Below are positions 1 to 8,358 of a DNA stretch of 34,473 nt, in pieces. The translations under genes and the position numbers were made by a program. Under the pieces are notes generated by a model that was not told where the DNA came from, did no database searches, and saw only the letters and a program-made list of their open reading frames with translations. The stretch's first letter is position 1; each line of letters opens with the position of its first letter. Source of the stretch: an uncultured Cellvibrio sp. (GTDB taxonomy: Bacteria > Pseudomonadota > Gammaproteobacteria > Pseudomonadales > Cellvibrionaceae); the NCBI GenBank assembly GCA_946481735.1, contig CAMLOU010000028.1, positions 1 through 34,473 on the forward strand, written 5' to 3'.

Positions 1-1068
1 GAGGATATCCTGGAGCGCAAGGCGCTGATTGAAGCCCACGGGCTTGAATGGGCCGTGATTGAGAGCATTCCGTTACACAATGACATCAAGACCCGTACCG
101 GTAATTACCGTGAGTACATCGCCAATTACCAGCAGTCCATCCGCAATGTCGCCGCCGCCCGCGTCTACGACATCTGCTACAACTTTATGCCGGTGGTGGA
201 CTGGACCCGCACTAACCTCAGCTACACACTGCCGAATAAGAGCCAGGCACTGCGCTTTGAGATGAGCGACTTTGCTGCCTACGACGTTTATATCCTTCAA
301 CGCCCCGGTGCCGAGGCTGATTACCAGCCGGATGTATTGAGCAAAGCCAAGGCGCGGCTGGATGCGATGACGGATGAAGAAAAAGTCCTCCTGGAGAAAA
401 ACATCATTGCCGGCCTGCCGGGTGGTGAAGGCTCCTACGACCGGGACGGGATTCGCACCGCTATTGATCAATTCATCCAGATGGGCGATGCCGGCATGCG
501 CGCCAACCTGTTTGCATTCCTGGAAGAAGTCATCCCCGTCGCGGAAGAAGTGGGCGCGCGGATGTGCATTCATCCCGATGACCCACCCTTCTCACTATTT
601 GGCCTGCCGCGCGTCGTGTCCACCGCCGATGATGCCCGCGCCTTACTGAATGCGGTGCCCAGCCCGGCCAACGGCCTTACCCTGTGTGCCGGCTCCTATG
701 GCGCCCGCTGCGACAATGATCTGGTCGCCATGGCGCGGGAGTTTGGCGAGCGCATCTATTTTGTGCACCTGCGCAATATAAAGAGGGAGGACGATGGCTC
801 CTTTTATGAGTCCGACCACCTGGATGGCGACAACGACATGGTGGGACTGGTCGAAGCCTTACTGGATGAAGAAGCGCGCCGGGACAAGCAGGGCATAAAG
901 CTGCCGAAGATCAGTATGCGCCCGGACCACGGCCACCTGATGGGCGATGAGATCGGTAAAACCGGGATTAACCCGGGCTACTCCTTTGCCGGCAGGATGA
1001 AAGGCCTGGCAGAACTCCGTGGTGTTATTCACGCGGTGTCAGTCATGCGCAAACGCGCCAACGCATAA
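1..1068 (+). CDS. uxuA: Mannonate dehydratase, 3' part (5' end outside window)
   Basis: UxuA dehydrates D-mannonate to 2-keto-3-deoxy-D-gluconate in the cytoplasm, a step of glucuronate and glucuronoxylan side-chain use. The frame is open from base 1 (EDILERKALIEAHGLEWAVI...), so the real start lies upstream and about 355 codons are visible; the family is usually about 390-400 residues. Family landmarks are MCIHPDDPP, LCAGSYGAR, YFVHLRNI, DHLDGDND and MRPDHGHLMGDE, whose Cys, His and Asp residues form the metal and active site. The GTG at 55 is an internal Val codon, not a start. The other uronate genes would lie before the window. Identification is firm; completeness cannot be judged. Confidence 0.95.
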   Translation, partial: EDILERKALIEAHGLEWAVIESIPLHNDIKTRTGNYREYIANYQQSIRNVAAARVYDICYNFMPVVDWTRTNLSYTLPNKSQALRFEMSDFAAYDVYILQRPGAEADYQPDVLSKAKARLDAMTDEEKVLLEKNIIAGLPGGEGSYDRDGIRTAIDQFIQMGDAGMRANLFAFLEEVIPVAEEVGARMCIHPDDPPFSLFGLPRVVSTADDARALLNAVPSPANGLTLCAGSYGARCDNDLVAMAREFGERIYFVHLRNIKREDDGSFYESDHLDGDNDMVGLVEALLDEEARRDKQGIKLPKISMRPDHGHLMGDEIGKTGINPGYSFAGRMKGLAELRGVIHAVSVMRKRANA

Positions 1069-1192
1069 ACGCCCCCTACAGCGGTTTCAGACAAGGATAT
1101 TCCGAAGCCGCCCTTGCCCCCACTCTTGCTCCACTGCTCCCCCAATACCAGGTCGCGCCAAGTTATCCCTGTAGAACCAGCCCCTTATCGTT

Positions 1193-1198
1193 TAGAAT
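1193..1198 (+). promoter_or_regulatory. Candidate -10 element upstream of map
   Basis: TAGAAT lies 39 nt before the map start codon and is followed after three bases by GGCCTTT. The same TAGAAT-NNN-GGCCTTT arrangement occurs before dapE at 15422. No good -35 hexamer is visible 16-18 nt upstream, so this is a weak single-element call. The rest of the 1069-1237 gap shows nothing else I can name. Confidence 0.35.
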
Positions 1199-1237
1199 GT
1201 GGGCCTTTCAATCGCCAATGAGAGTTAGTGTTCACTC

Positions 1238-2008
1238 ATGTCTGTGACTATCAAAACCCCTGAAGAAATCGAAAAGATGCGTATTGCGGGCCGTATGGCC
1301 GCCGAGGTGCTGGAGATGATCGGCCCCTTTGTGCAGCCCGGCGTCACTACAGCCGAACTGGATAAGATCTGCCACGATCACATTGTGAATGAGCAGAAAG
1401 CCATCCCCGCCTGCCTTGGTTATCGCGGCTTTCCCAAATCTATCTGTACTTCGGTGAATCAGGTGGTATGCCACGGCATTCCGTCGGATAAAAAAGTGCT
1501 CAAAAACGGCGACATCATCAATATTGATGTCACCGTGATTTATGACGGTTACCACGGCGACACCAGCGCCATGTATTTTGTGGGCACACCGGCCTCCCAT
1601 GCGGAGCGCCTGGTTAAGGTGACCCAGGAGTGTATGTACAAAGCGATCCAGATCGTCAAACCCGGCTGCACCCTGGGCGATATCGGCCACGTGATCCAGC
1701 AGCACGCGGAAGGCAATTACTATTCTGTCGTACGCGAATATTGCGGTCACGGTATCGGCAAGGTGTTTCATGAGGAGCCGCAAATTCTGCATTACGGCCG
1801 CCCCGGCACCGGCATGGCTCTGCGCGAGGGCATGTGTTTTACCATCGAACCCATGATCAACGCCGGCAAACCCCACACCAAATTGAAAAGTGATGGCTGG
1901 ACCGTGGAAACCAAAGACGGGCGCCTCTCTGCCCAATGGGAGCACACCATGGTCGTTACCAAAGACGGGGTTGAAGTCCTGACCGCGCGTACAGGAGAAG
2001 TGTTTTAA
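1238..2008 (+). CDS. map: Methionine aminopeptidase, type I
   Basis: This cytoplasmic metalloprotease removes the initiator Met from nascent proteins when the second residue is small. It has 256 residues, close to the E. coli enzyme (264). All five metal ligands fall at the E. coli positions: D97, D108, H171, E204 and E235, plus the substrate-side H79. Only a weak ribosome site (GAGAG, about 14 nt upstream) precedes the ATG. The stop codon is 3 nt before glnD, and the glnD ribosome site (AGGAG, 1993-1997) lies inside map, so the two are almost certainly co-transcribed. map followed by glnD is also the E. coli order. Confidence 0.97.
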   Translation: MSVTIKTPEEIEKMRIAGRMAAEVLEMIGPFVQPGVTTAELDKICHDHIVNEQKAIPACLGYRGFPKSICTSVNQVVCHGIPSDKKVLKNGDIINIDVTVIYDGYHGDTSAMYFVGTPASHAERLVKVTQECMYKAIQIVKPGCTLGDIGHVIQQHAEGNYYSVVREYCGHGIGKVFHEEPQILHYGRPGTGMALREGMCFTIEPMINAGKPHTKLKSDGWTVETKDGRLSAQWEHTMVVTKDGVEVLTARTGEVF

Positions 2009-2011
2009 ATC

Positions 2012-4699
2012 ATGCTGAACCCTTCGGTGCCCTACTTCGAAAGACCGCTGTTCTTTTTTGATCAAAGCCGTTTTCGTCGCGCCCTGAGTGAACAACCGAT
2101 TATCACGGTGTTCAAGGATGCGCTGGCAGCAGCTAATGGGCAGTTCAACGCGCGCTTTTGCGAAGGGGAAGATATCCGCACCCTTGTGTACGAACGCGCG
2201 CTGTTTATTGATTGCATACTGCATTATGCCTGGTATCAATTCGAGTGGCCTGAAGGGATCAGCCTGGAAGCTGTTGGCGGTTATGGCCGTGGCGAACTCC
2301 ATCCGTTCTCTGACATTGATTTATTGATATTACACACGCCCGAAGTCCTGCCCGCCTATAAAGACAATATTGAACGCTTCCTTACCTTGTTGTGGGATAT
2401 CGGCCTGGAGATTGGTCATAGCGTCCGCACAATCAAGCAGTGCGTGGAGATCGCCCGCAACGACATCACCGTCGCGACCAACATCATGGAATCGCGCACA
2501 CTGGTGGGCGACGAAAGCCTGCGGCAGGAATTACAACAACTTACCTCACCTGACCAACTCTGGCCTGTCGATGAATTCTTTCGCGCGAAATGGGATGAGC
2601 AGATCCAGCGGCACCAAAAATATAACGATACCGAATATAACCTTGAACCCAACATCAAGAATGCCCCCGGCGGCATCCGGGATATCCAGGTAATTTGTTG
2701 GGTGGCGAAACGCTACTATCAGGTACGCACACTGCGCCAGCTCCACGGCAAGAACTTTTTTACCGAGGAAGAATTCTCCATGCTTTACAGCGGCGAGGAA
2801 TTCCTCTGGCGAGTGCGCTACGGTTTGCACATGGTGGCCAAGCGGGCGGAAGAGCGGCTGCTGTTTGATCATCAACGCGAACTGGCCAAATTGTTCGGTT
2901 ACACCGACAACAGCGAAAACCTCGCGGTCGAACAGTTTATGCACAAGTACTACCGCACAGTACTGGCGTTGCGCGAATTAAACGATGTGCTCCTGCAATA
3001 TTTGCAGGAAGTGATCCTGAACAAGGATGTCGCACATCATATCGTTCCACTGAATGAACGTTTTCAAATTCGCGATAATTACATTGAAGCAGTTCATAAC
3101 ACTGTTTTTGAGGATCGACCGTCAGCGCTACTGGAAATCTTTGTGCTGATGGCGCAGCACCCGGAAATCGAGGGGGTTCATGCATCCACCATTCGGTTGC
3201 TGCGGGAAAACCGCTACCTTATTGATGAAAACTACCGGCGTGATCCGAGAAATACCCAGCTTTTTATGAAGTTGCTACAGCAGTCTGCCGGACTGGTTGA
3301 ACAGCTGAAACGCATGACCCGTTACGGCATCCTCGGTTTATATTTGCCGGAGTTCGGCCGCGTCACCGGGCAGATGCAACACGATTTATTTCACATCTAT
3401 ACGGTGGATGCACACACGCTCAAAGTGGTACAGAACATGTGCAACTTTTTGTTGCCATCGGCCAAAGAAGATTTCCCCGTGGCCGCCCATGTGGTCACGC
3501 GCCTACCCAAGCTGGAGCTCTTGTATATCTCCGGTCTGTATCACGATATCGCCAAAGGTCGCGGCGGCGACCACTCGACACTGGGCGCGGTAGACGCAGA
3601 AGAATTCTGTCAACGCCACGGCATTTCACCGCGCGAAACCCGCCTGGTGTGCTGGTTGGTGGAACAGCATTTATTGATGTCAGCGGTTGCGCAAAAGCAG
3701 GATATTTCTGATCCGGAAATTATTCACAATTTTGCCCTGCGCGTTGGCGACCAGCTACACCTTGATTATCTGTATTGCTTGACCGTGGCCGACATCAACG
3801 GCACCAACAAGGAGTTATGGAACACCTGGCGTGCCAGCTTGTTGCGGCAATTGTATCTGGATACGCGCCGGGCGTTGCGTCGCGGCCTGGAAAACAATAT
3901 CGATAAACAGGATTTGATTGAAGAAACCCAGCAGGCGGCCATTCGCAAACTCGAACGTAAAGGTATCAGTGCGGATCGCGCATGGCAGATCTGGGGCGAT
4001 ATGGGGGAGGAATATTTCCTGCGCGAAAGTTTCCAGGATATTGCCTGGCACACCGCCGCCGTCGCCGAGCAACAGGACGATGCACCGCTGATCCTGATCA
4101 AGAAAACCACTAATAAAGAGCTGGCTGGCGCGACACAAATTTTTGTGCGCAGCAAAGAACGCAAGAATGTGTTTGTCGCGGTGGCCTCGGCGCTTGACCA
4201 ACAAAATCTCAGCATTCAGGATGCGCGCATTTACAACTCCAAGTCGGGCTACACCATCGATACCTTTTTTGTGTTAAACCAGAATGGTGAGCCTTTGGGC
4301 AGCAATCCCGCCGTGCTGAAAAGTATTCACAAGGCACTGCAAGACGAACTGCGTCTGGCGGACAATTATTCCGAAGTTATCACCCGTCGCACGCCCCGCC
4401 GCCTGAAGTATTTTTCCATGCCCACGCGTACGTCACTGAGCAACGATATGATCAGCGGCTACACCATGCTGGAAGTTATCAGCCCGGACCGCCCCGGCTT
4501 GCTTGCCTGTATCGGCCGTATTTTTCTGCAATTCGGCGTGCAGTTGCAGAACGCCAAGATCGCTACGCTTGGCGAACGCGTGGAAGATATTTTCTTTATT
4601 AGCGATAACCAGGGTTTCCCGCTCAGCGACCCCGATATGTGCGAGCGCTTGCAGAAAGAAATATGTGAACAACTGGACCGGCGCGTAACCAGTCAATAA
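2012..4699 (+). CDS. glnD: Bifunctional PII uridylyltransferase / uridylyl-removing enzyme
   Basis: GlnD senses glutamine and adds or removes UMP on the PII protein, setting glutamine synthetase activity and NtrC output. Its 895 residues match the E. coli enzyme (890). In order it shows a nucleotidyltransferase motif at residues 89-103 (GGYGRGELHPFSDID, metal Asps D101 and D103), a central GlnD-type linker, an HD hydrolase motif at about 505-525 (H511-D512, GLYHDIAKGRGGDHS), and two C-terminal ACT domains starting near residues 710 and 819 (MLEVISPDRPGLL). All expected catalytic motifs are present. It follows map by 3 nt, and a REP pair lies immediately downstream. Confidence 0.97.
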   Translation: MLNPSVPYFERPLFFFDQSRFRRALSEQPIITVFKDALAAANGQFNARFCEGEDIRTLVYERALFIDCILHYAWYQFEWPEGISLEAVGGYGRGELHPFSDIDLLILHTPEVLPAYKDNIERFLTLLWDIGLEIGHSVRTIKQCVEIARNDITVATNIMESRTLVGDESLRQELQQLTSPDQLWPVDEFFRAKWDEQIQRHQKYNDTEYNLEPNIKNAPGGIRDIQVICWVAKRYYQVRTLRQLHGKNFFTEEEFSMLYSGEEFLWRVRYGLHMVAKRAEERLLFDHQRELAKLFGYTDNSENLAVEQFMHKYYRTVLALRELNDVLLQYLQEVILNKDVAHHIVPLNERFQIRDNYIEAVHNTVFEDRPSALLEIFVLMAQHPEIEGVHASTIRLLRENRYLIDENYRRDPRNTQLFMKLLQQSAGLVEQLKRMTRYGILGLYLPEFGRVTGQMQHDLFHIYTVDAHTLKVVQNMCNFLLPSAKEDFPVAAHVVTRLPKLELLYISGLYHDIAKGRGGDHSTLGAVDAEEFCQRHGISPRETRLVCWLVEQHLLMSAVAQKQDISDPEIIHNFALRVGDQLHLDYLYCLTVADINGTNKELWNTWRASLLRQLYLDTRRALRRGLENNIDKQDLIEETQQAAIRKLERKGISADRAWQIWGDMGEEYFLRESFQDIAWHTAAVAEQQDDAPLILIKKTTNKELAGATQIFVRSKERKNVFVAVASALDQQNLSIQDARIYNSKSGYTIDTFFVLNQNGEPLGSNPAVLKSIHKALQDELRLADNYSEVITRRTPRRLKYFSMPTRTSLSNDMISGYTMLEVISPDRPGLLACIGRIFLQFGVQLQNAKIATLGERVEDIFFISDNQGFPLSDPDMCERLQKEICEQLDRRVTSQ

Positions 4700-4711
4700 T
4701 GAATGGAGCGC

Positions 4712-4744
4712 GTAGGTCGGATTAGCCGCAAGGCGTAATCCGAC
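4712..4744 (+). repeat. REP-like palindrome 1 (left arm of a REPIN)
   Basis: Starts with GTAGGTCGGATTAG and ends with CGTAATCCGAC: a 5' GTAG foot followed by a stem-loop, the same architecture as E. coli REP/PU elements. With the element at 4767-4798 it forms an inverted pair with the GTAG feet outward, between glnD and dapC. Confidence 0.85.
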
Positions 4745-4766
4745 ATTATCATTGAACAGTAAACCC

Positions 4767-4798
4767 GTCGGATTACGCCTGCGGCTAATCCGACCTAC
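4767..4798 (-). repeat. REP-like palindrome 2 (right arm of a REPIN)
   Basis: Minus-strand copy; it ends in CTAATCCGACCTAC on the plus strand. Its stem is nearly identical to that of the 4712 copy (GCC/GGC core, shorter than the other copies). The pair could fold into one large hairpin in the glnD-dapC spacer. Confidence 0.85.
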
Positions 4799-4827
4799 AA
4801 TCTATAAACGCATGTGAAGTGTTGATA

Positions 4828-6027
4828 ATGAATCCGGATTTGCAACAACTCCATCCCTACCCTTTTGAAAAATTGGCTGCGCTGAAAGCGGCGGTGACGC
4901 CACCGGCACATCTCCCACACATCGCGTTATCCATTGGCGAGCCCAAACACGAACCACCGGCATTTGTGTTGCAAACACTGGTCGACAACCTAACTGCCTT
5001 GTCCCAGTACCCGACCACCAAAGGATTGCCGGAATTGCGCCAAGCCATCGCGACCTGGGCGACGCAGCGCTTTCAATTAAAGCCCGGCAGCTTTGATGCC
5101 GAACGACATGTATTACCGGTCAATGGCACGCGCGAAGCCTTGTTTGCTTTTGCGCAGGCCCTGGTGGACCGTCAGCAACCCGCGCCACTGGTCGTGAGCC
5201 CGAACCCCTTTTATCAAATTTATGAAGGTGCAGCGATTCTTTCCGGGGCCGAACCCTTCTTTTTAAATTGCACGCCGGACAATCATTTTATTCCCGACTT
5301 TGCAGCGGTAGATCCCGCTGTGTGGCGCCGCTGCCAGGTTTTATTTATCTGTTCACCGGGCAATCCCACGGGTGCCGTAATGAGCAGTGCGCAGTTAAAA
5401 TCCCTGATCGCGTTAGCCGATCAATATGATTTTGTTATCGCATCAGATGAATGTTACTCGGAATTATATTTTGACGAGCAACAACCACCAGCCGGCTTGT
5501 TGCAAGCCTGTGCAGAATTGGGTCGCGACGATTTCGCACGCTGCGTGGTGTTCCACAGTTTATCCAAGCGTTCCAATCTGCCGGGGCTGCGCTCCGGCTT
5601 TGTGGGTGGCGATGCAGAGATTCTTAAAAAATTCCTGCTGTATCGAACCTACCACGGTTGTGCGATGCCGGTGCCAACCCAGTTGGCCAGCGTGGCAGCA
5701 TGGAAAGATGAAGAGCATGTGCGCGCTAATCGCGCGGCTTATCGTCAGAAATTCGAAGCCGTGTTGGAAATTCTTGACGGTGTACTGGATGTCAGCATGC
5801 CCAATGCCAGCTTTTACCTGTGGCCCAAAACACCCATGCGCGGCGAAGATTTTGCGCAGCAATTATTTGCGCAACAACATATCACCGTGTTGCCCGGTAG
5901 TTACCTCGCCCGCACCAGCGGAGGTTTGAACCCTGGCGAGGATTATGTTCGCATGGCGATGGTGGCGCCGCTGGCGGAATGTATCGAGGCAGCGCAACGA
6001 ATCAAAACCTTTATTACCCATTTATGA
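4828..6027 (+). CDS. dapC: N-succinyl-L,L-diaminopimelate aminotransferase
   Basis: A PLP-dependent class I/II aminotransferase that makes N-succinyl-LL-diaminopimelate from the 2-amino-6-oxopimelate derivative with glutamate as donor, a cytoplasmic step of lysine and peptidoglycan-precursor synthesis. I chose the ATG at 4828 (MNPDLQQLHPYPFEKL, the usual start of this family) over the in-frame GTG at 4819, giving 399 residues. Visible motifs are ALSIGEPKH, YPTTKGLPELRQAI, SPGNPTGA, SDECYSELYF and the PLP lysine in SLSKRSNLPGLRSGF. Its stop overlaps the nth start (ATGA). Placement between glnD and dapD supports dapC over a generic aminotransferase. Confidence 0.92.
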   Translation: MNPDLQQLHPYPFEKLAALKAAVTPPAHLPHIALSIGEPKHEPPAFVLQTLVDNLTALSQYPTTKGLPELRQAIATWATQRFQLKPGSFDAERHVLPVNGTREALFAFAQALVDRQQPAPLVVSPNPFYQIYEGAAILSGAEPFFLNCTPDNHFIPDFAAVDPAVWRRCQVLFICSPGNPTGAVMSSAQLKSLIALADQYDFVIASDECYSELYFDEQQPPAGLLQACAELGRDDFARCVVFHSLSKRSNLPGLRSGFVGGDAEILKKFLLYRTYHGCAMPVPTQLASVAAWKDEEHVRANRAAYRQKFEAVLEILDGVLDVSMPNASFYLWPKTPMRGEDFAQQLFAQQHITVLPGSYLARTSGGLNPGEDYVRMAMVAPLAECIEAAQRIKTFITHL

Positions 6028-6695
6028 ACAGCATAAGAAACTTAACCAAACAGGAGCGGGTGGATTTTATCCTGCAGCGTTTGCAGGCACTTTACCCTGC
6101 GCCGCCGATTCCCTTGCAACATAAAGATCCCTACACCCTGCTGGTTGCTGTATTGCTGTCGGCGCAGTGCACTGACGAACGTGTTAACCAGGTAACGCCC
6201 GCGTTGTGGGAGCTCGCCGATAATCCGTTTGATATGGCCAAGGTACCGGTAGAAAAAATTCAAGCCATCATCCGCCCTTGCGGCCTGTCGCCACAAAAAT
6301 CCAAAGCGATTTCGCTGTTGTCACAGATACTGATTAATGAACATGGTGGGCTAGTACCGGAAGATTGGGACGCGCTGGAGCGTCTGCCCGGCGTAGGACA
6401 TAAGACCGCCAGCGTGGTGATGAGCCAGGCCTTTGGCCACCCGGCGTTTCCGGTGGATACTCATATTCACCGCCTGGCCCAGCGCTGGGGATTAACCAAC
6501 GGTAAAAATGTGGTGCAAACCGAAAAAGATTTAAAACGGTTGTTCCCCAAAGACACCTGGAATGCCTTGCATCTGCAAATTATTTATTACGGCCGCGAAC
6601 ATTGCAGCGCGCGTACCTGCGATGGCACCGTCTGCGATATTTGTCGCACCTGTTACCCCAACCGCAAGAAACCGAAGGTTGTACTGAAAGCCTGA
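6024..6695 (+). CDS. nth: Endonuclease III, variant Fe-S cysteine motif
   Basis: A DNA glycosylase/AP lyase that removes oxidised pyrimidines. The ATG at 6024 overlaps the dapC stop by 4 nt (translational coupling) and gives 223 residues against 211 in E. coli. The helix-hairpin-helix LPGVGHKTA carries catalytic K127, and catalytic D145 sits in PVDTHIHRLAQRW with the same 18-residue offset as E. coli K120/D138. The C-terminal cluster is odd. E. coli cysteines 187, 194, 197 and 203 map to 194, 201, 204 and 210 here; position 201 is Gly, and extra cysteines stand at 199 and 207 (C-X4-C-X4-C-X2-C-X2-C). The enzyme probably still binds a cluster, but with a changed ligand set. Confidence 0.93.
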   Translation: MNSIRNLTKQERVDFILQRLQALYPAPPIPLQHKDPYTLLVAVLLSAQCTDERVNQVTPALWELADNPFDMAKVPVEKIQAIIRPCGLSPQKSKAISLLSQILINEHGGLVPEDWDALERLPGVGHKTASVVMSQAFGHPAFPVDTHIHRLAQRWGLTNGKNVVQTEKDLKRLFPKDTWNALHLQIIYYGREHCSARTCDGTVCDICRTCYPNRKKPKVVLKA

Positions 6696-6715
6696 TTTGA
6701 ACAAGAGCATTGGTT

Positions 6716-7063
6716 ATGACAATTACCCTCTACGGCATCAAGAATTGCGACACCGTCAAGAAAGCGCGTGATTGGTTAGCAACACAGAAAATCGATTATC
6801 GCTTCCACGACTTTCGCGTTGACGGCCTGACCGAAAACCAGGTTAAAGAATGGATCAATACTCTCGGCCTGGATACATTGGTAAACAAACGCAGCACCAC
6901 CTGGAAAGAACTGGATGAAGCAACCAAATCCGGTTTTGATGCACAAACGGCCGTAGCCGTGATTGTTAACAACCCGACCTTGATCAAGCGGCCGTTACTG
7001 GATACTGGCAAGCAACAACAGGTGGGTTTTAAGGCAGCCGATTATGCGCGCGTATTTGGTTAA
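6716..7063 (+). CDS. yffB: ArsC/Spx-family thioredoxin-fold protein (YffB-like)
   Basis: A small cytoplasmic protein of 115 residues with the ArsC/Spx fold, closest to E. coli YffB (LYGIKNCDTVKKARDWL, DYRFHDFRVDGL, TTWKELDE, LIKRPLLDTG). It has a single Cys at the redox position (GIKNCDT) rather than CXXC. Family members are annotated as putative glutathione-dependent reductases; a true arsenate reductase role is not implied. The start at 6716 has AAGAG 8 nt upstream; the TTG at 6710 is a poorer choice. The gene is found between dapC and dapD in pseudomonads as well, so it belongs to this conserved run, but its link to lysine synthesis is unknown. Confidence 0.88.
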   Translation: MTITLYGIKNCDTVKKARDWLATQKIDYRFHDFRVDGLTENQVKEWINTLGLDTLVNKRSTTWKELDEATKSGFDAQTAVAVIVNNPTLIKRPLLDTGKQQQVGFKAADYARVFG

Positions 7064-7074
7064 TTGGAGAATTT

Positions 7075-7110
7075 GTCGGATTACGCCGCTGTGCAGCTAA
7101 TTCGACCTAC
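7075..7110 (-). repeat. REP-like palindrome 3
   Basis: Minus-strand copy with slight decay (CTAATTCGACCTAC, one base off in the foot-proximal stem and one in the inner stem). It faces the copy at 7123 with the GTAG feet inward, the opposite pair geometry to the 4.7-kb and 9.5-kb pairs. Confidence 0.8.
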
Positions 7111-7122
7111 CCTTCGCACCCT

Positions 7123-7158
7123 GTAGGTCGGATTAGCCGCGCAGCGGCGTAATCCGAC
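7123..7158 (+). repeat. REP-like palindrome 4
   Basis: A full 36-bp copy: GTAGGTCGGATTA, inner stem GCCGC/GCGGC with an extra G, then TAATCCGAC. It lies in the yffB-dapD spacer, 36 nt before the dapD start codon, so it would sit in the mRNA leader if the two genes are co-transcribed. Confidence 0.85.
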
Positions 7159-7194
7159 ACAAAAAATTTTTACTCGCAAGCAATAGGAAAGACT

Positions 7195-8226
7195 ATGACA
7201 ACTCTTTATAGCCTCGGACTCGGTGTCGGCACCCACAATGCAAAAAGTGAATGGCTTGAAATTTTTTACGCGCAGCCGCTGCTGAACCCTTCGGCCGCTA
7301 TCGTTGATGCCGTCACAAAAATCCTGAACTACTCGGGCGGTAATCAAGCAATCAGCATCACCACGAACCAGGCGGCCGATTTGGCCGGGGCTTTGGCGAG
7401 CGCTGGCGATGACACCCAGGCCGCCATTGCACGCTCACTGAGCAAGAGCCAAAGACCACTCGTGGTAACCTTGCTGGAAAGCGATACCGGCCCCGCGAGT
7501 GTGCCGGAAGCCTATTTGAAATTGCATCTGTTATCGCATCGTCTGGTAAAACCCCACGGTACAAATTTGAACGGCATCTTCAGTGTATTGCCCAATGTGG
7601 CCTGGACCAACCAGGGCGCCGTTGATCTCGCAGAATTACCGGAGCGTCAGTTGCAAGCGCGCGTGAATGGCGAATTACTTGAAGTGGCCTGCGTCGATAA
7701 ATTCCCCAAGATGACCAACTATGTGGTACCGAAAGGCGTGCGCATTGCACACACGGCGCGCGTGCGCTTGGGCGCGTATCTGGGCGAAGGCACCACCATC
7801 ATGCACGAAGGTTTTGTGAACTTTAATGCGGGTACCGAAGGCCCGGCGATGATTGAAGGCCGCATCTCCGCCGGTGTGTTTGTCGGTGCGGGTTCTGACT
7901 TGGGCGGTGGCAGCTCGACCATGGGCACCTTGTCCGGCGGCGGCAACATTGTGATTTCTGTCGGCAAGGAATCACTGATCGGCGCTAACGCCGGTATCGG
8001 TATTCCCTTGGGAGATCGCTGCAAGGTGGAATCCGGTTTGTATATTACCGCTGGCACCAAGGTGATTGTGCTGGATGACACCGGCGCTGAAGTGAAGACG
8101 GTAAAAGCCCGTGAATTGGCCAACGAATCGGACCTGGTATTCCGCCGCAACTCCATTACCGGACGGGTGGAAGTGGTTACCAATAAAAGTGCATTGCAGT
8201 TAAATTCGGCGTTGCACAGTAATTAA
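7195..8226 (+). CDS. dapD: 2,3,4,5-tetrahydropyridine-2,6-dicarboxylate N-succinyltransferase, long form
   Basis: DapD transfers succinyl from succinyl-CoA to tetrahydrodipicolinate, committing it to the succinylase branch of lysine/diaminopimelate synthesis. The 343 residues match the long Pseudomonas/actinobacterial type rather than the 274-residue E. coli type. An N-terminal domain (1 to about 170) is followed by a left-handed beta-helix of hexapeptide repeats (about 175-300: VRIAHTARVRLGAYLGEGTTIMH, then GGGSSTMGTLSGGG and LIGANAGIGIPLGD; the first quoted here in two overlapping parts as VRIAHTARVRL and GAYLGEGTTIMH). AGGAAAG stands 4-10 nt upstream of the ATG. It works with dapC (4828) and dapE (15473) in the same window. 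Confidence 0.95.
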   Translation: MTTLYSLGLGVGTHNAKSEWLEIFYAQPLLNPSAAIVDAVTKILNYSGGNQAISITTNQAADLAGALASAGDDTQAAIARSLSKSQRPLVVTLLESDTGPASVPEAYLKLHLLSHRLVKPHGTNLNGIFSVLPNVAWTNQGAVDLAELPERQLQARVNGELLEVACVDKFPKMTNYVVPKGVRIAHTARVRLGAYLGEGTTIMHEGFVNFNAGTEGPAMIEGRISAGVFVGAGSDLGGGSSTMGTLSGGGNIVISVGKESLIGANAGIGIPLGDRCKVESGLYITAGTKVIVLDDTGAEVKTVKARELANESDLVFRRNSITGRVEVVTNKSALQLNSALHSN

Positions 8227-8298
8227 ATTCTCCACATCGTTTTGTTCATCAATGTTGTCTGTTGCTATGAGTGAAACCTTGTGATGCTGTAACTTCAT

Positions 8299-8334
8299 GT
8301 CGGATTACGCCGCGTTGCGGCTAATCCGATCTAC
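8299..8334 (-). repeat. REP-like palindrome 5 (single)
   Basis: A single minus-strand copy (CGGATTACGCCGC ... CTAATCCGATCTAC, one change in the foot-proximal stem). It fills the middle of the dapD-yebC-family spacer (8227-8358) and has no partner nearby. Confidence 0.82.
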
Positions 8335-8358
8335 TTTTAAACCTATCGGGAGAGAAAC

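Noticed and set aside
1232..2302. 356-codon open frame on the minus strand across map and the start of glnD
   Set aside because: It is antisense to two genes with complete catalytic motifs, matches no family I recognise, and has no ribosome site.
7195..8226. Reading the hexapeptide-repeat protein as a generic acetyltransferase
   Set aside because: The whole-length pattern and placement after dapC and yffB fit the long-form DapD specifically.
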